Source: Dillenia suffruticosa
Taxonomy: Eukaryota > Streptophyta > Magnoliopsida > Dilleniales > Dilleniaceae
NCBI GenBank assembly: GCA_033439265.1
Contig: JAVTVX010000031.1
Location: 6,185,501-6,249,500 of the forward strand
Direction: 5' to 3'
DNA length: 64,000 nucleotides
The notes beneath the pieces are model-generated. The model saw nothing but the letters and a program-made list of their open reading frames with translations, searched no databases and was not told the DNA's origin. Positions 1-12,157 of this stretch are shown here, one piece after another (position 1 is the first letter of the stretch; each line of letters opens with the position of its first letter). A program made the position numbers and the translations under genes.

Positions 1-1456
1 GACATGGACTAAGGTCTCTATCAAATTTTATATTAATTTAAGTTAGATTTTAAATAGAGTTCTTCCTATTTTAAATTGATCTAACTTAGACCAAACCACC
101 TAGGACCTAAGAATTAACAAATTTAGGTTACCCAAAAGTAGTCGAAACAACAATAACCATATCATAAGATAAATATAATGTCTTAATCGTAACTACAATA
201 GTCTATCATGGTTACAATATGGACATGCTATCATCTAGCATTTTTATTGTAACTACAATGGTCCATCCTATCTACAATGGCAGGTAGGAAGCATAATGCA
301 CAATATACCAACACCTCAATAATTAAAGATAAAATCACGATGGTTTTGATAAGATCACAATGGTATATCATATCTACAATGGTTATAATAGACTTCTGAT
401 TGTTATGATAAGATCATGTAGAATGTAGACGTATGATAATACTATCATAATTATGATATGATCACAAAACTCTAAACTCTTGTATTTTCTCTATGCACCA
501 AAAGATGTTCATCATGTGGCGCTTAAAGTGGAACGAACAACCAAACCTGAAAAGCTTTCTAAAACCATTATGAAGAAGAAGATGAATCAGGAAGAAGCTC
601 ACCAAATCAAGGAGGAAGAGAAAGAGATCACTACCTACAAACCCTATGTTAGCATACAACACCAATGAATCAAAATGAATGCAAAATCAAACATCAAAGT
701 TAAGATTGGGTTATAAACAACAACAAAGATAATAACCAAGGACTTACCACCAACATCAAGGGAAAGAAGGGGACTCAATGGGGAGTGAGAGGGGGTTGAG
801 AGAAGACGAGTAAATAAAAGTAAAGAAAAACCCATTAGGTTAAATTTTTGAATAATTGTAAAAGTGCTCTGATTAAGATACTATATGTAATTATTCAGAA
901 CTATGGCTTTTTGTCCTACAATATACTATTGAGCCTTACATTTAGGTCCTCCCAAGCGAATATGCAACACAATGCAAGGGATACCAAAAAGGATAAAAAC
1001 ACTACTTAGAATTCTATACAAGAAGATGTTTCCAAACTTGGAAAACTTTCCAAAGTAAGTCGAATGATATCCCTATAGTTCTCATGTGCACCTCTCAAAA
1101 CATGAAACACAATTTTTTCTTGGTACCATATTTTTGACACTGCCCGGTATCCAGTATTTTGTCCCTACTAATTCGGACCGACCGCTGCTGTGACTTCTTT
1201 CATAGAGCGGGTCTCCCAATGGGGAACGCTCTATACACATGAGGGTCTGATGCTTTTAGCGGGAGTCGAAACTCGGTCATGTTTAAGTGTACTCAACCCC
1301 ACATTCAGTTGAACCAACCCATGTTGGTATAAAATACAATGTGGTATGACAATTTTGAAATGTTACAATGAGCCCATCAGTAGAAATGATATGATAATGA
1401 GGACTGGCATGTGCATTAAAAAAATAGAAAAAACAACTGTTCGTCAAGTTTCCTTG
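1..1456. other. anonymous AT-rich intergenic DNA
   Basis: No gene, RNA or complete mobile element is recognisable here. The segment around 160-430 is built from loosely repeated words such as ctacaatgg and catatctac, suggesting a decayed tandem repeat. A 62-codon highly charged reading frame at 480-668 has no recognisable motif and no splice or promoter context, so I do not call it a gene. Confidence 0.5.
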
Positions 1457-2522
1457 CACTACAAAAAAACACGGTTTTAGCCACAGATTTTCACGACGGA
1501 AAAAATTCGTCGCTATTTTGCGACGAATTTAGTGACGAAAAAGTTTTTTCTCGCTAATTTGCCACAAAATTTACAACGAAAAGGAAGTCGTGGCTAAATT
1601 AGCGATGGACACATCATTCGTAGCAAAATTTTTTGCTAATTAGTGACGAAAAAATTTTCGTGACTAAATTCGTCGATAATTAGTGACGAAAAAATTTTCG
1701 TGGCTAAATTCGTCGTTAATTGGGGATAAAAAATTTTTTGTTACAAATTTCGTCGCTAAATATGGCAAAATTTTGTCACAGATTTAAAATTCGTTGCAAA
1801 ATTTAATTTTTTTAAAATAAAATTTAATTTTTTTATTTTTCTTTTTATTTTATTAATATGTAATATTTAAGTTAAAAATTAATTTAGCGACGGATTTGTT
1901 TTCCGTCGCTAGATGAAAATCCCAATCCGTATATCCAGTAATTTAGCGACGGATTAAAATCCGTCGCTGAATTTAATCAAATTTTATTTTATTTTATTAA
2001 TTTTACATTCTTTTAATTATAATTTTATTTTATTTTTGTTTTATTTTATTAATTTATATTAACAAATCATATTATTATTTTATAATATTTTAATATACAT
2101 ATTATTTTATTATATTATATTTCATTTTTTAGAAGAATAATGTTATTTAATTCTTAAAAAGACCATATATTTTATTTTATTTAAATTATATATATTTTTT
2201 AATTAATTTATTATTTTTTTTACTTTTTCGTTTGATTTAATATTTTTATTATTGTATAGGTAATTTTATTTTATTTGTATTATTTTATTCAATAATACAA
2301 ATTTTTTAATTAAATATTAATGTCTGCGCCGGCGCATGCACGCACAGACGCCTACCTGCCTGGATGTCCGCGCCCTGTGCACGCCTGTCTCGGCGCCCGA
2401 GCGTGCCTGCCTAGGCGCCCGCACCTGGGCGCCTAGGCAGGCGCGTAGGCACCCGCGCCCCAGCAAGTGCGTGGGCGCCCGCGCGTCCTTTGTTTTAATA
2501 CTAAAAAAACATACAGGTGCAA

Positions 2523-2580
2523 GGATTCGAACCTTAGATTTCGGATTTGAGTAAAATACATATCACCACTGCACTACCCG
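2523..2580 (-). other. tRNA-like RNA polymerase III promoter module (A and B boxes)
   Basis: On the minus strand TAGTGCAGTGG (2576-2566) fits the A-box consensus TRGYNNAGYGG. GGTTCGAATCC (2533-2523) fits the B box exactly, about 32 bases further on, as in tRNA genes and tRNA-derived SINEs. The flanking bases do not form a paired acceptor stem, so this is not a functional tRNA gene. It lies inside CACTA-1 next to a GC-rich block. Confidence 0.45.
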
Positions 2581-3150
2581 CTTAGTGTTACTGTTGTACG
2601 ATGATATTTATGTTTTCTTTCTTCCACCTTTTTGTTTCCTATTCTTACTTTTTTTTCTTTTGGTTTTTTTTTTCTTTCTATTTTCATTTCTTATATATAA
2701 TAATTTTATTGAAATTTGAATAAAAATATTTTGTGATTAAATATATAGATTTTTTAAATTATTAATAAATTATAATTTTTTGATAATTATAATTTTATAG
2801 TTTTGAGATGCATTTTTAAATTATGGATTAAAATAATAAAATAAAAATGAAAAAAATAATTAAATAATAAAATAAAAGAAAAAAGAAGAAATCAAAATAT
2901 AATATTAATATATTTTTTAATTAATTTATTATTTTATTTTAAATTAGTATTTTATTATTTTTTATTTTATTAAAAATTATCATATTTATTATTTTTAATT
3001 AATATTATTTTAGGTCGGTGGTATAAATAAAAAAGGTTTTTATATTTATTATTTTATATTGTTATCATATATTATTTTATTATTATTAGAAAAATGTGAA
3101 AAAAAGATAATAAATAATAATAAAAAAAATTTATATCACAATAATATCTT

Positions 3151-3213
3151 TGGCTCGGTGGTTTACAGGTTGCGTGTGTGCAAGGGTTCGTGCAGGAGTT
3201 CGGAGTTCGAACC
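3151..3213 (+). other. second tRNA-like A/B-box module in CACTA-1
   Basis: TGGCTCGGTGG (3151-3161) resembles an A box with one mismatch, and GAGTTCGAACC (3203-3213) resembles a B box with one mismatch. An extra B-box-like aagggttcg lies between them. It points the opposite way to the module at 2523-2580, so the two are mirrored about the AT-rich centre of the transposon. It is followed by a GC-rich block (3285-3390). Confidence 0.35.
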
Positions 3214-3736
3214 ACGGTGGAGGTTGAACCACGGTGGAGGCAGAAGGCGCGGTATTTTACAGTAATTAAGAGTTGATGCTACGTGGGGGTGCTGGCTCGA
3301 ACGGGTAGGGGGTGCTGGCTTGGGTGGGCAGGGCGGGCAGGTTGGTGCTGGGGTGGGTAGGCACGTGGCTCTGCCTGCTCATGGGTAGGGCATATGGAAT
3401 CAGCGACGGATTTGGAATCCGTCGCTAATTCAGCGACGGATTTTAGCGATAAAAATTATCTGTCGCTAAATTTAGCGACAAATAATTTTTTGTCGCTAAA
3501 TTTTGTGATGAATTTTAGCGACAAAAACTTATTTGTCACTAAATTTAACGACGGATTCCAGATTTTCGTCGCTAATTTAGCGACGGATTTTTAATTTTTG
3601 TCGCTAAATTTTTGCGATGCGTTATTAGCGACGAAAAATTTTTCATTGCTAAATCCGTCCCTAATATTTTTAGCGACGAATTTTTTTAAAATTTTCGTCA
3701 CTAAATTTGTGGCTAAAAGGCTGTTTTTTTGTAGTG

Positions 3737-4491
3737 TTATTATACAACTTTGATTGGTCAAGCAATCAACCATTTACTTAAAAATTATTATCGTAAAATA
3801 ATCACTGTGCATGATTCGAGCAACCTCCTAGAAAGCTTGAAGCAATAAGACATAAAAGAGCGTGAAATGAGTCCCTTTTCCATTACCATTTCCCTAGAGA
3901 GGCGAATCATCCAGCAACCACTGATCGATAAAGGATCCAGGACAATGTTGTTCATTATTAAAGGAAAGAAAAATAAATGAATCATTCAAAAAGATATTAT
4001 TTGATAAGAGAGATCACATGCCGGACACGGTGAAATGTAATAATACCATGTTTTGTAACCGATAATAACTTCTGAAAGCTCAAAATGCAAAGGTGCCATC
4101 CACAGGCAATCCATTACACTGACATCTTTGACCTTTTCCCAGGGAAAAATGGGCATTTCCCATTGAGACTGATTATGAGTAAAATCTCATTCAGATTATT
4201 AGTTCAAATCTAGAGGGGAGAGAGAGAATGACAATCTGAGTTTGATCATTTGTTTTTATTTCTTTCAATGAATGAAAACGAGTGTGCTTGATGAATTCAA
4301 ATTGCTTACACCAAAAAATGGCTCATCTTTATTCAACGCTCTGAAGATGACTCGTTAACACCTTATTCAGTGGCACACGAAACTAGATATGTGGACATGA
4401 ACAAAATGAAAAATATTATCGATTTGTGTACAAGATTTGTGACATATAGAAGGTCCAAATCCATAATTTTGTGTGGATAGAATGCACAAGA
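3737..4491. other. intergenic DNA downstream of the thaumatin-like gene
   Basis: No coding sequence is recognisable. Before the chromovirus inserted, this lay directly beyond the 3' end of the minus-strand thaumatin-like gene, so its right-hand part may contain the original 3' flank or untranslated region. The words around 4430-4491 (tgtacaagatttgtg; aggtccaaatccataat) recur on the other side of the insertion and again near 24051. Confidence 0.4.
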
Positions 4492-6998
4492 TGTAATACC
4501 GAGAAAAAAAAAAGAAAGAAAGAAAAAAAAAGTCAACAAAACACACACGCCCTCTCTCTCTCCCCCCCACTTTCCCAATTTCTCACTCACCCGTAACCCA
4601 TTTTCCCCTTCCTCTCTCACTCCCATTTCATCTTCTCTCCCTCCCTCGGCTCCCCTATTTCCTCTTCCTCTCTGTTTCTCTCATTCTCTCTCTCTCCCGA
4701 TTCTCTCTCACTCTCTATTTCTCTCTTGAATCTCCATCTCTCTGTTTCTCCCGATTCTCTTTCGAACCTCCGCCATTCTCTCCACCTCCGACCATCATGC
4801 GCAACCGCTTCCCCCTCTGTTTTCTCTCTTCTACGCGTGAATAAAGCACTCATCCTCTCTGCGAGCGATAGCTCGCAAAGGTCTTACTCTCTCTCGCTCG
4901 TTCGCCACTGCTCTCTCTGCCGAGAGCCCTTCTGCAACCTTCGCAGAAGCTTCAAGCCAGCAGCAGCAGTAAGCCTTCGAAAACCCTAAGCACCGCATAG
5001 GTAAGGATGACAGTTCTGAGTAAATACTTCAGGATTTTTGAGTGTCCTTAGTAACTAGGTTAAATTGCTAACGTTTGTTTCAAATTGGAAATGTTACAGG
5101 TTTTGGACTGAAATGAATGGTGTAGGAAGCTAGGTCCGTGAAATGCGAGAAACCCTAGGTGAGGGAATTTCTATGTGCCTTCAATAATAGATCAAATGTA
5201 GGTTGTTTAAGATGAGAGAATGTGTTAGGGTTTATGATTTGTATCAAAATGTTACCAAAAATTAAGATTTGTTGTGATTAATTGATGTTGCCTATTTTGT
5301 TGAGAATGAAAATTTAAGGAAAATTGGAATGTAAAATAGTATGCGAAGTAAATGATGATAAATCGGTAAAATGAGCACAAGAACAAGAAAACGTTAGAAA
5401 TTGAGGTTTAAATAAAATTAGGAAAGTTTATGAACCTTTGAATTTGGAGGAGAAATGACTTGATAATTGTTATTGTTGCTTTAGGACAATCCACTAGAGC
5501 TTGAAAGGAGATTTCTCCAATATTGATAGGGTGTAGGGAGTGGATACCCTCCCTAGAGGTGAGTGGATGGTCCGTTGTATTATAAATGAGCAAATGAGTT
5601 TAAAATTGTTTTATAAATGATTTTGTAAGATTTTTCATGTTTTATATCAATTGTTTTGTGATCGTAGGATGTCCGAACTGGATTGTGAAGCATGAATGCA
5701 TCCATTATATTTATAAATGCATATGTGTCATATGTGATTTGATGTTGCTCTATAAATTACTATGACATGAAATTGATGATTGTTTGCTAGAAATTATGGC
5801 ACATGACTTGAAAAATGACATATTTGATAAATGCATGGTGCTAGTAATTAATGGCTATAGTCATTCCCTCTACGGAGCGACCCGACGGGGTGGCGTGGTT
5901 GGGGTTTTATTGTGAGAGAGGTATACGCGGCCTCTGCTTTGCCATGTCAGACTATCTGGATTGCACCCCGGGGAGGTCCGAGCCAACGCTAGGGAAGGGG
6001 GTAGTGTTTGTGATACTGAAATGGAAAACCCCTTGGCAGGCTTCCGTATTGGTTCGGCCAAACGCAGGACGAAAGTGATTTCGATGGGACTCTTGTGATT
6101 TTCTGAAAGAATACTTGATGTGAATGCATACTTTGCGAATTATCTGATTTATTGAAAAATGTTTCGATATATATGAAATGTTGTTTGACATATACTTTGA
6201 CACTCCCACATTCACCTCTTATTTATCACACAATTATACCATTGCACTCCACTCACTGAGTATTTCTCAATACTCACCCCTCCCTTTAACATTTTTCAGA
6301 GAAAGTTTAGATCTGCTGCAGAAATTGGAGCTGAGGAAGATTTATTCCGCTGACTTGTGTAGGTACATAGACATGCAAGTTCATTTTGGTTGATTTTGAA
6401 GTCCATGGAATGAAAGACTTGTATAATTCTTTTGGTATGGATTAAATTAATACTTGTTTCATATATGAGAGCAAGTATTGATGGAATCCTTACATGGTTT
6501 GTACGGAACTTGTTCATTTTCTTTTAAACACTCATATGGGACATTTGGATTGAAATTCTGAGTTTCGATACTTTCTTTTGGATTTGTGAAGTTTAGTACA
6601 TCTCATACCGCTTGGATTTTACTGACGCTAGCTCGTTTCTTCATGCGAGTGTTAGTAAAATCCTGCGATTATGATTTGAGATTTCTTTGTTTTAAATGTT
6701 TTAATTGTGCTGAAAATTCAGGAATGGTTGGGATTGCCAATTTTTGCATGTATGCATGTATAGGAACCCTCGCCCCATTTGCGTGTCGATGCATGCTCGT
6801 GTGTACAGGCATAGACCGGATGGGTCCTTTATATGTGTATTGTCATATGATTTTTCCCATTTATGATGGAGTGTGTATTGGATGAGTTTTGAACTAATTT
6901 GTAGCCTTGCGGAGTCCCGGTATAAGGGGAGGTTTTGCCCGTGTACCGAGACAACGCGGCGGCTGTTGCGTGGTCGATCTGAGGATTGGGGCGTGACA
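4492..6998 (+). repeat. 5' LTR of the chromovirus
   Basis: A direct repeat of the sequence at 12158-14281. It starts TGTAATACC, carries a CT-rich stretch near its left end (4550-4760), and ends just before the Met-tRNA-type primer-binding site at about 7005-7020. It is longer than its partner (2,507 against 2,124 bp). Short frames inside it are LTR sequence, not genes. Confidence 0.9.
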
Positions 6999-7252
6999 GC
7001 TTTATTGGTATCAGAGCCAGGTTCACGATTTTAAAAGTTTGATGGTTTTAGATATAATTTTGAATGTTTCCAAATGTCCCGAAAGTTTTCTAAAAACTTT
7101 GAAATGTTTGGTTTTCGAAAAAGGTTTTCGGAGAATGTACAAAGTCTTTCATGGATTTCTTAGGAAATTAGAAACATTCTTTTTAGGGGGTTAAGTACTA
7201 ACTTTCACTTAACCGTTTGACTTAATTGTAACTTCATGTTGTGTAGATCACT

Positions 7253-8644
7253 ATGCCTCCACGAAAGAGAATGAGGAATGTGAACGAGATTCCTCCACCG
7301 GAGCATAAGGATGAGTCGTCCTCGCATGCTCTTCCTCCTTCCATGCCTACACACCCAGCTCCTCCTACCGGGATTTCGACTCCTCCTATTGCTGCTCTTC
7401 AACAAGTAATGGAGTGGTGGACCACCTTCGGAGTGCAGTACCAAGCTCCACATGCGATTTCAGCTCCTTCACCGACCACTCCTTCAGTGCCGGTTGCTAC
7501 TCCTAGTACCCCACTAGCGCCTCCTCCGGTTGTCACAACAATCGATCGCCCTACTGTGGAGTTATCTAAGTTGATAAAGGAGACAAGGCAATTACGATGT
7601 GAGACATTCGCGGGTACTTCTGATGCTTCAGTGGCCAAGGAATGGATTGGCCGAATTCAAGAGACCATCTCCGACATGAGATTAAGCAATGAGATGAAAT
7701 TATAGGTGGCAGTGAAACTGTTGGATAAAGGTGCAAGAACATGGTGGGAGAATGTGAAGGGAAGGGCTCCTCTTCCTCCTAATTGGACAGAATTTCTTAG
7801 GGCCTTCGAAGAGAAATATGACACCGATTCTATCGGGATCAAAAAAGAGAGAATTTTTTCAAATTAGCTCAAGAAAACAAGACAGTATCTGAGTACGAGA
7901 CAGAACTGAGAAAGCTTGCCAATTATGTTCCGGAGTTTGTGAACTCTGAGGTGTCTCTAAGTTCAAAGTTTGAGTCGGGACTAAATTTGAATATCAGAGA
8001 GAAAATGTCCATCACCAAAGGGCATATTTTCCAAGACATTCTAGACTTGGCCATGAGGGCCGAGAAAATGGTGATGGAGAGAAACAAAGTCAGAGAACAT
8101 CATGGGAAAGGAAAAAGGCCTAGTGGCTCCGGTTCGAGTCAAGGTTTTAAAAGAAGTCGAGGCATGGGCTCTTATAGCGGTGGATCTTTTTCAGAATCGG
8201 TTGGCTTTCCTTTGAGGCAATCTACTTTAGGCCTAGTGCTCCCAGTAGAATTGTTGGTATGGGAGTAGGTCCATGGGTGGCAGAGGAGAAACTTGCCCAA
8301 ATTGCAAGGGACGTCATCCGGGTCCATGTGTGGAACCCCAAAGATGTTACTATTGTGGGAAGGAGGGTCATATTCGGCACTCTTGTCCGGAGTTAAATGT
8401 AGAAGGGCAAAGAAGCCGACAAGTTAGAGGTCCCTCGAGTGGTTCTAGAAGAGATCCGATGATTGCTCCTACACCTTCCACTAGCAATGCACCGAGGACG
8501 GACACGAGAAGTAATACTGTAGCTGCCCCCACACAACGCTCTCAACCTAGAATTCAGACCCGAATCTATGCCATGACAAATGAAGAGGCCCAAGTTAATC
8601 CTGATGTAGTCACAGGTAAATCTCTACTAAATTTTAAGTTTTGA
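7253..8644 (+). pseudogene. gag region of the chromovirus
   Basis: The stretch opens with a proline-rich N-terminal region (MPPRKRMRN near 7253) and continues through the retrotransposon gag core. A CCHC zinc knuckle of the form CYYCGKEGHIRHSC lies near 8344-8385. In Ty3/gypsy elements this polyprotein forms the virus-like particle and the knuckle binds the RNA. It is a fossil with some breaks. Confidence 0.85.
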
Positions 8645-8753
8645 AATTGAAAATGTGACATAAATGGTTTATTGTTATAATTTGATAGTTGTGATCATGG
8701 CTTAAAGAATGTGGATGATATGACTTTGTTTATGGTTTATAATTATAGGTACA

Positions 8754-11700
8754 ATGAAAATTTTTTATGTTGATGCACATGTGCTCATAGATACCGGGTC
8801 TAATCATTCCTTTGTGAGTTCGGGGTTTGCCAGGCATTCTGATAAGCCTTTAGTTCCACTTGTTGAGAAATTATTGGTTATCACACCTTTGGGAGAACAT
8901 TTAATCAGAGATACAGTGTATAAGACTTGTGAGGTAAAAATCGAGAAAGTAACTCTCGAGGCGGATTTGATTCCGTTAGAAATGAAAGATTTTGACGCTA
9001 TTCTAGGTATGGATTGACTGTATCTTCACCGAGCTTCTGTGAATTGCTTCACTAAGGAAGTGGAATTCCGAAGGCCAGGACATCCCTTCCTTGTATTCGC
9101 TGGAGAACGGCGAGTGTTGCCAAGTTGTATAATTTCAGCTCTTGAAGCACGGAGACTAGTGCATAAGAGATGTGAAGCTAATTTAGCACACATTGTTGAT
9201 ACCACGGTGAGAAGTTCTAGTCGGGACAATGTTCCTGTGGTGAATGAGTTTCCGGACGTTTTTCTGGAAGAGTTGCCTGGGTTGCCACCAAACCGGGAGT
9301 TCGATTTCACCCTAGATCTAATTCTCGGTACCGCACCAATTTCTATTCCCCTGTATCGAATGGCACCCGCAGAGTTGAAAGAGCTGAAGGTTCAGCTCCA
9401 AGAGTTATTGGAGAAAGGGTTTATCCGACCGAGTACTTCGCCTTGGGGTGTTCTGGTCTTGTTTGTAAAGAAAAAGGACGGAACCCTCCGATTATGTATT
9501 GACTACCGATAGCTCAACAAGGCAACGATAAAGAATAAGTATCTTCTTCTAAGAATTGATGATCTGTTTGATCAACTTCAAGGTACAAGTGTCTTTTCAA
9601 AAATCAACTTGAGATCTGGTTATCATCAGTTGAAGATCAAGGGTGGTGATGTTCATAAGACCGCGTTTAGAACACGGTATGGACACTACGAATTCCTAGT
9701 AATGCCCTTTGGATTGACGAATGCTCCTGCGGCCTTCATGGATCTCATGAATCGAGTGTTCCATCCCTATCTTGATAAATTTGTCATAGTCTTCATCGAC
9801 GACATTTTGGTGTATTCCAAAAGTGATGAAGAGCATTCCAAATATCTCCGATTCATTTTGCAAACTCTTAGGGAGAAAGAATTGTATGCCAAGTTCTCAA
9901 AATACGAGTTTTGGCCAAGAGAGATTGGATTTTTGGGACATGTGGTTTCTAGTGACGGGATTTTTGTGGATCCAAAGAAGGTGGAAGTCATTCAGAAGTG
10001 GGAGCAGCCAAAAAATGTCACTGAGGTGTAAAGTTTTCTTGGATTAGTAGGGTATTATCGGAGATTCATAGAAGGATTCTCGAAAATAGTAGCTCCGATG
10101 ACAAGTTTGACTCGAAAGGGAGTCAAGTTCGAATGGGGTGAAAAGTGTGAGGATAGTTTTTAAGAGCTTAAGCAAAGGTTGACCTCCGCTCCTATCCTTG
10201 CTCTACCTACTAGTGGCGGTGGTGATTATGTAGTGTAAAGTGATGCCAGCAAGCAAGGATTAGGATGCGTGTTGATGCAAGGTGATAAGGTGATTGCTTA
10301 CGCTTCTCGCCAACTAAAGAAGTACGAAGTGAACTATCCTACTCATGATTTGGAGTTAGCTGCCATTGTGTTTGTTTTAAAGATTTGGCGGCATTATCTG
10401 TATGGGGTTACCTCCAAGGTCTTTACCGATCATAAGAGTCTCAAATACTTACTCACTCAGAAGGAGCTCAATTTGAGACAAAGAAGGTGGTTGGAGTTGA
10501 TCAAGGATTATGACTTAGTAATTGACTACCACCCCGGGAAGGCGAATGTCGTAGCTGATGTTTCGGCATCCCAAGGGAGTTCTTACCTCTCTTGTTTAGT
10601 TGGACTCCGAGCACTTGGAGTTGAGTTGGCTAAGGATGATCGAGGTGCTTTATTAGCCAAATTTGTGGTTAGACCTACATTGTTGGATCGCATTCGGGAG
10701 CTTCAAGCTATAGATGATGAGTTGAAGGGCATTGTTGAGAAAATCCAAAAAGGGGAAGGCTGTGAATTATGGATTCAGGACGATGGAATTATATTGTATG
10801 GGAAACGAATGTGCATTACGAAAATGAAGATCTCCGGAAGGCTATACTTGAAGAGGTGCATTCTTCGGCCTATGCTATGCATCCGGGAAGTACCAAAATG
10901 TACCGAACCATCAAAGAATCATATTGGTGGTCTGGGATGAAGAGAGAGATAGCCGAATTTGTGGTGATGTGTCTTGTATGCCAATAGATCAATACTGAAC
11001 ATTAGAAACCATCAGGAACACTTCAACCACTATCAATTCCCGAATGGAAATGAGAACATATCACTATGGATTTCGTAGTGGAATTGCCACGTACTCCGAG
11101 CCGTCACGATGCTATATGGGTGATTGTAGACGGTCTAACCAAATCGGCTTACTTCTTGCCGATTCAGAATACTTATTCCTTGGAAAGATTGACAAAGTTG
11201 TACATGATGAGATCGTAAGGCTTCACGGAGTACCGGTGTCTATTGTATCGGACCGTGATCCTCGATTCACTTCTAGATTCTGGCCAAAGTTACAAGAGTT
11301 CTTAGGGACTAAGTTGAAATTCAGCACTGCTTTTCATCTCCAAACCGATGGACAATCAAAGCGCATCATCCAAACATTGGAGAACATGCTTAGGGCATGT
11401 GTTATGGAATTTCAAGGTAGTTGGGATAGACACCTTCCGTTGGTTGAATTTGCTTACAACAATAGTTATCAAGCAAGTATAGGGATGCCTCCATATGAAG
11501 CCCTTTATGGAAGGAAATGTCGTACTCCCTTGTATTGGGATGAAGTTGGAGAGAGAAAGATTGAAAGCATAGAAATGATTGAGGCCACTAAAGAAAAAGT
11601 GAAGTTGATTCGGAAAGAATGAGGCGGCTCAAGATCGACAAAAGAGCTATGCTGACAAGAGAAGAAGACCTTTGGAATTTGAAGAAGGAGATATGGTGTT

Positions 11701-12090
11701 TTTGAAGATATCTCCTTGGAAAGGCATAATTCATTTTCAAAAACGGGGAAAGCTAAATTCTCGTTATATTGGTCCCTTCAAAATTCTTGAAAAAATTGGA
11801 CAAGTAGCATACCGGCTAGAATTACAGCCGGAGTTGCAGAGAATCCATGACGTTTTTCACGTTTCCATGTTGAAGAAGTATTTACCGGATCCCTCACATG
11901 CATTGGAAGCACCTCCAGTGGAATTGAACGAGAATTTGAGTTTCAAGGTACAACCGGTGAAAATCATAAATCGACAACTCAAGCAATTAAGGAATAGACA
12001 AATCCCAATGGTGAAAGTATTGTGGAGAAATAACCGAGTAGAAGAATAGACTTGGGAGACTGAAGAATCAATACGAAAGTAATATCTGCA
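8754..12090 (+). pseudogene. pol region of the chromovirus (PR, RT, RNase H, INT, chromodomain)
   Basis: An aspartic protease with an active-site-like IDTGSNHSF lies near 8790. Reverse transcriptase spans roughly 9200-10000, including FIDDILVYS near 9793. RNase H-like sequence occupies about 10210-10570. Integrase lies around 10770-11620, with zinc-finger-like and catalytic-core segments. A C-terminal segment with KVLWRNNRVEE and a TWE-type motif near 12045 is the chromodomain seen in Del/Tekay elements, which is thought to steer integration to particular chromatin. The gene is broken in several places and cannot be active as it stands. Confidence 0.88.
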
Positions 12091-12157
12091 GCTCTTTGAT
12101 ATATAAATTGTGTTTTAAAATTTCGAGAACGAAATTTGTTTTTAGGGGGTTAAGTGT

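Larger units (their letters stand above)
1457..3736. mobile_element. CACTA-1: non-autonomous CACTA (En/Spm) DNA transposon
   Basis: The 5' end reads CACTACAAAAAAACACGG and the 3' end is its inverted counterpart, ending TTTTTTTGTAGTG. The flanking triplets are TTG and TTA, a near match to the 3-bp target duplication of this superfamily. Both subterminal regions (about 1480-1970 and 3400-3720) are packed with direct and inverted copies of GCGACGAA or GCGACGGA, the kind of short repeat bound by TnpA-type proteins in En/Spm. There is no transposase reading frame. The interior is AT-rich, with GC-rich blocks near 2325-2490 and 3285-3390 and two tRNA-promoter-like modules. At 2,280 bp it is a deletion derivative or a miniature relative of a larger element. 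Confidence 0.85.

Noticed and set aside
480-668. 62-codon charged frame
   Set aside because: No motif, promoter or splice support, and an equally long frame lies on the opposite strand.
2336-2554. 72-codon Arg/Ala/Pro-rich frame in CACTA-1
   Set aside because: It is the GC-rich block of the transposon, built from cgcctaggcgcc-like repeats, with no domain.
2523-2580. A tRNA gene
   Set aside because: A and B boxes are present, but the flanks cannot form an acceptor stem and no sensible anticodon arm is evident.
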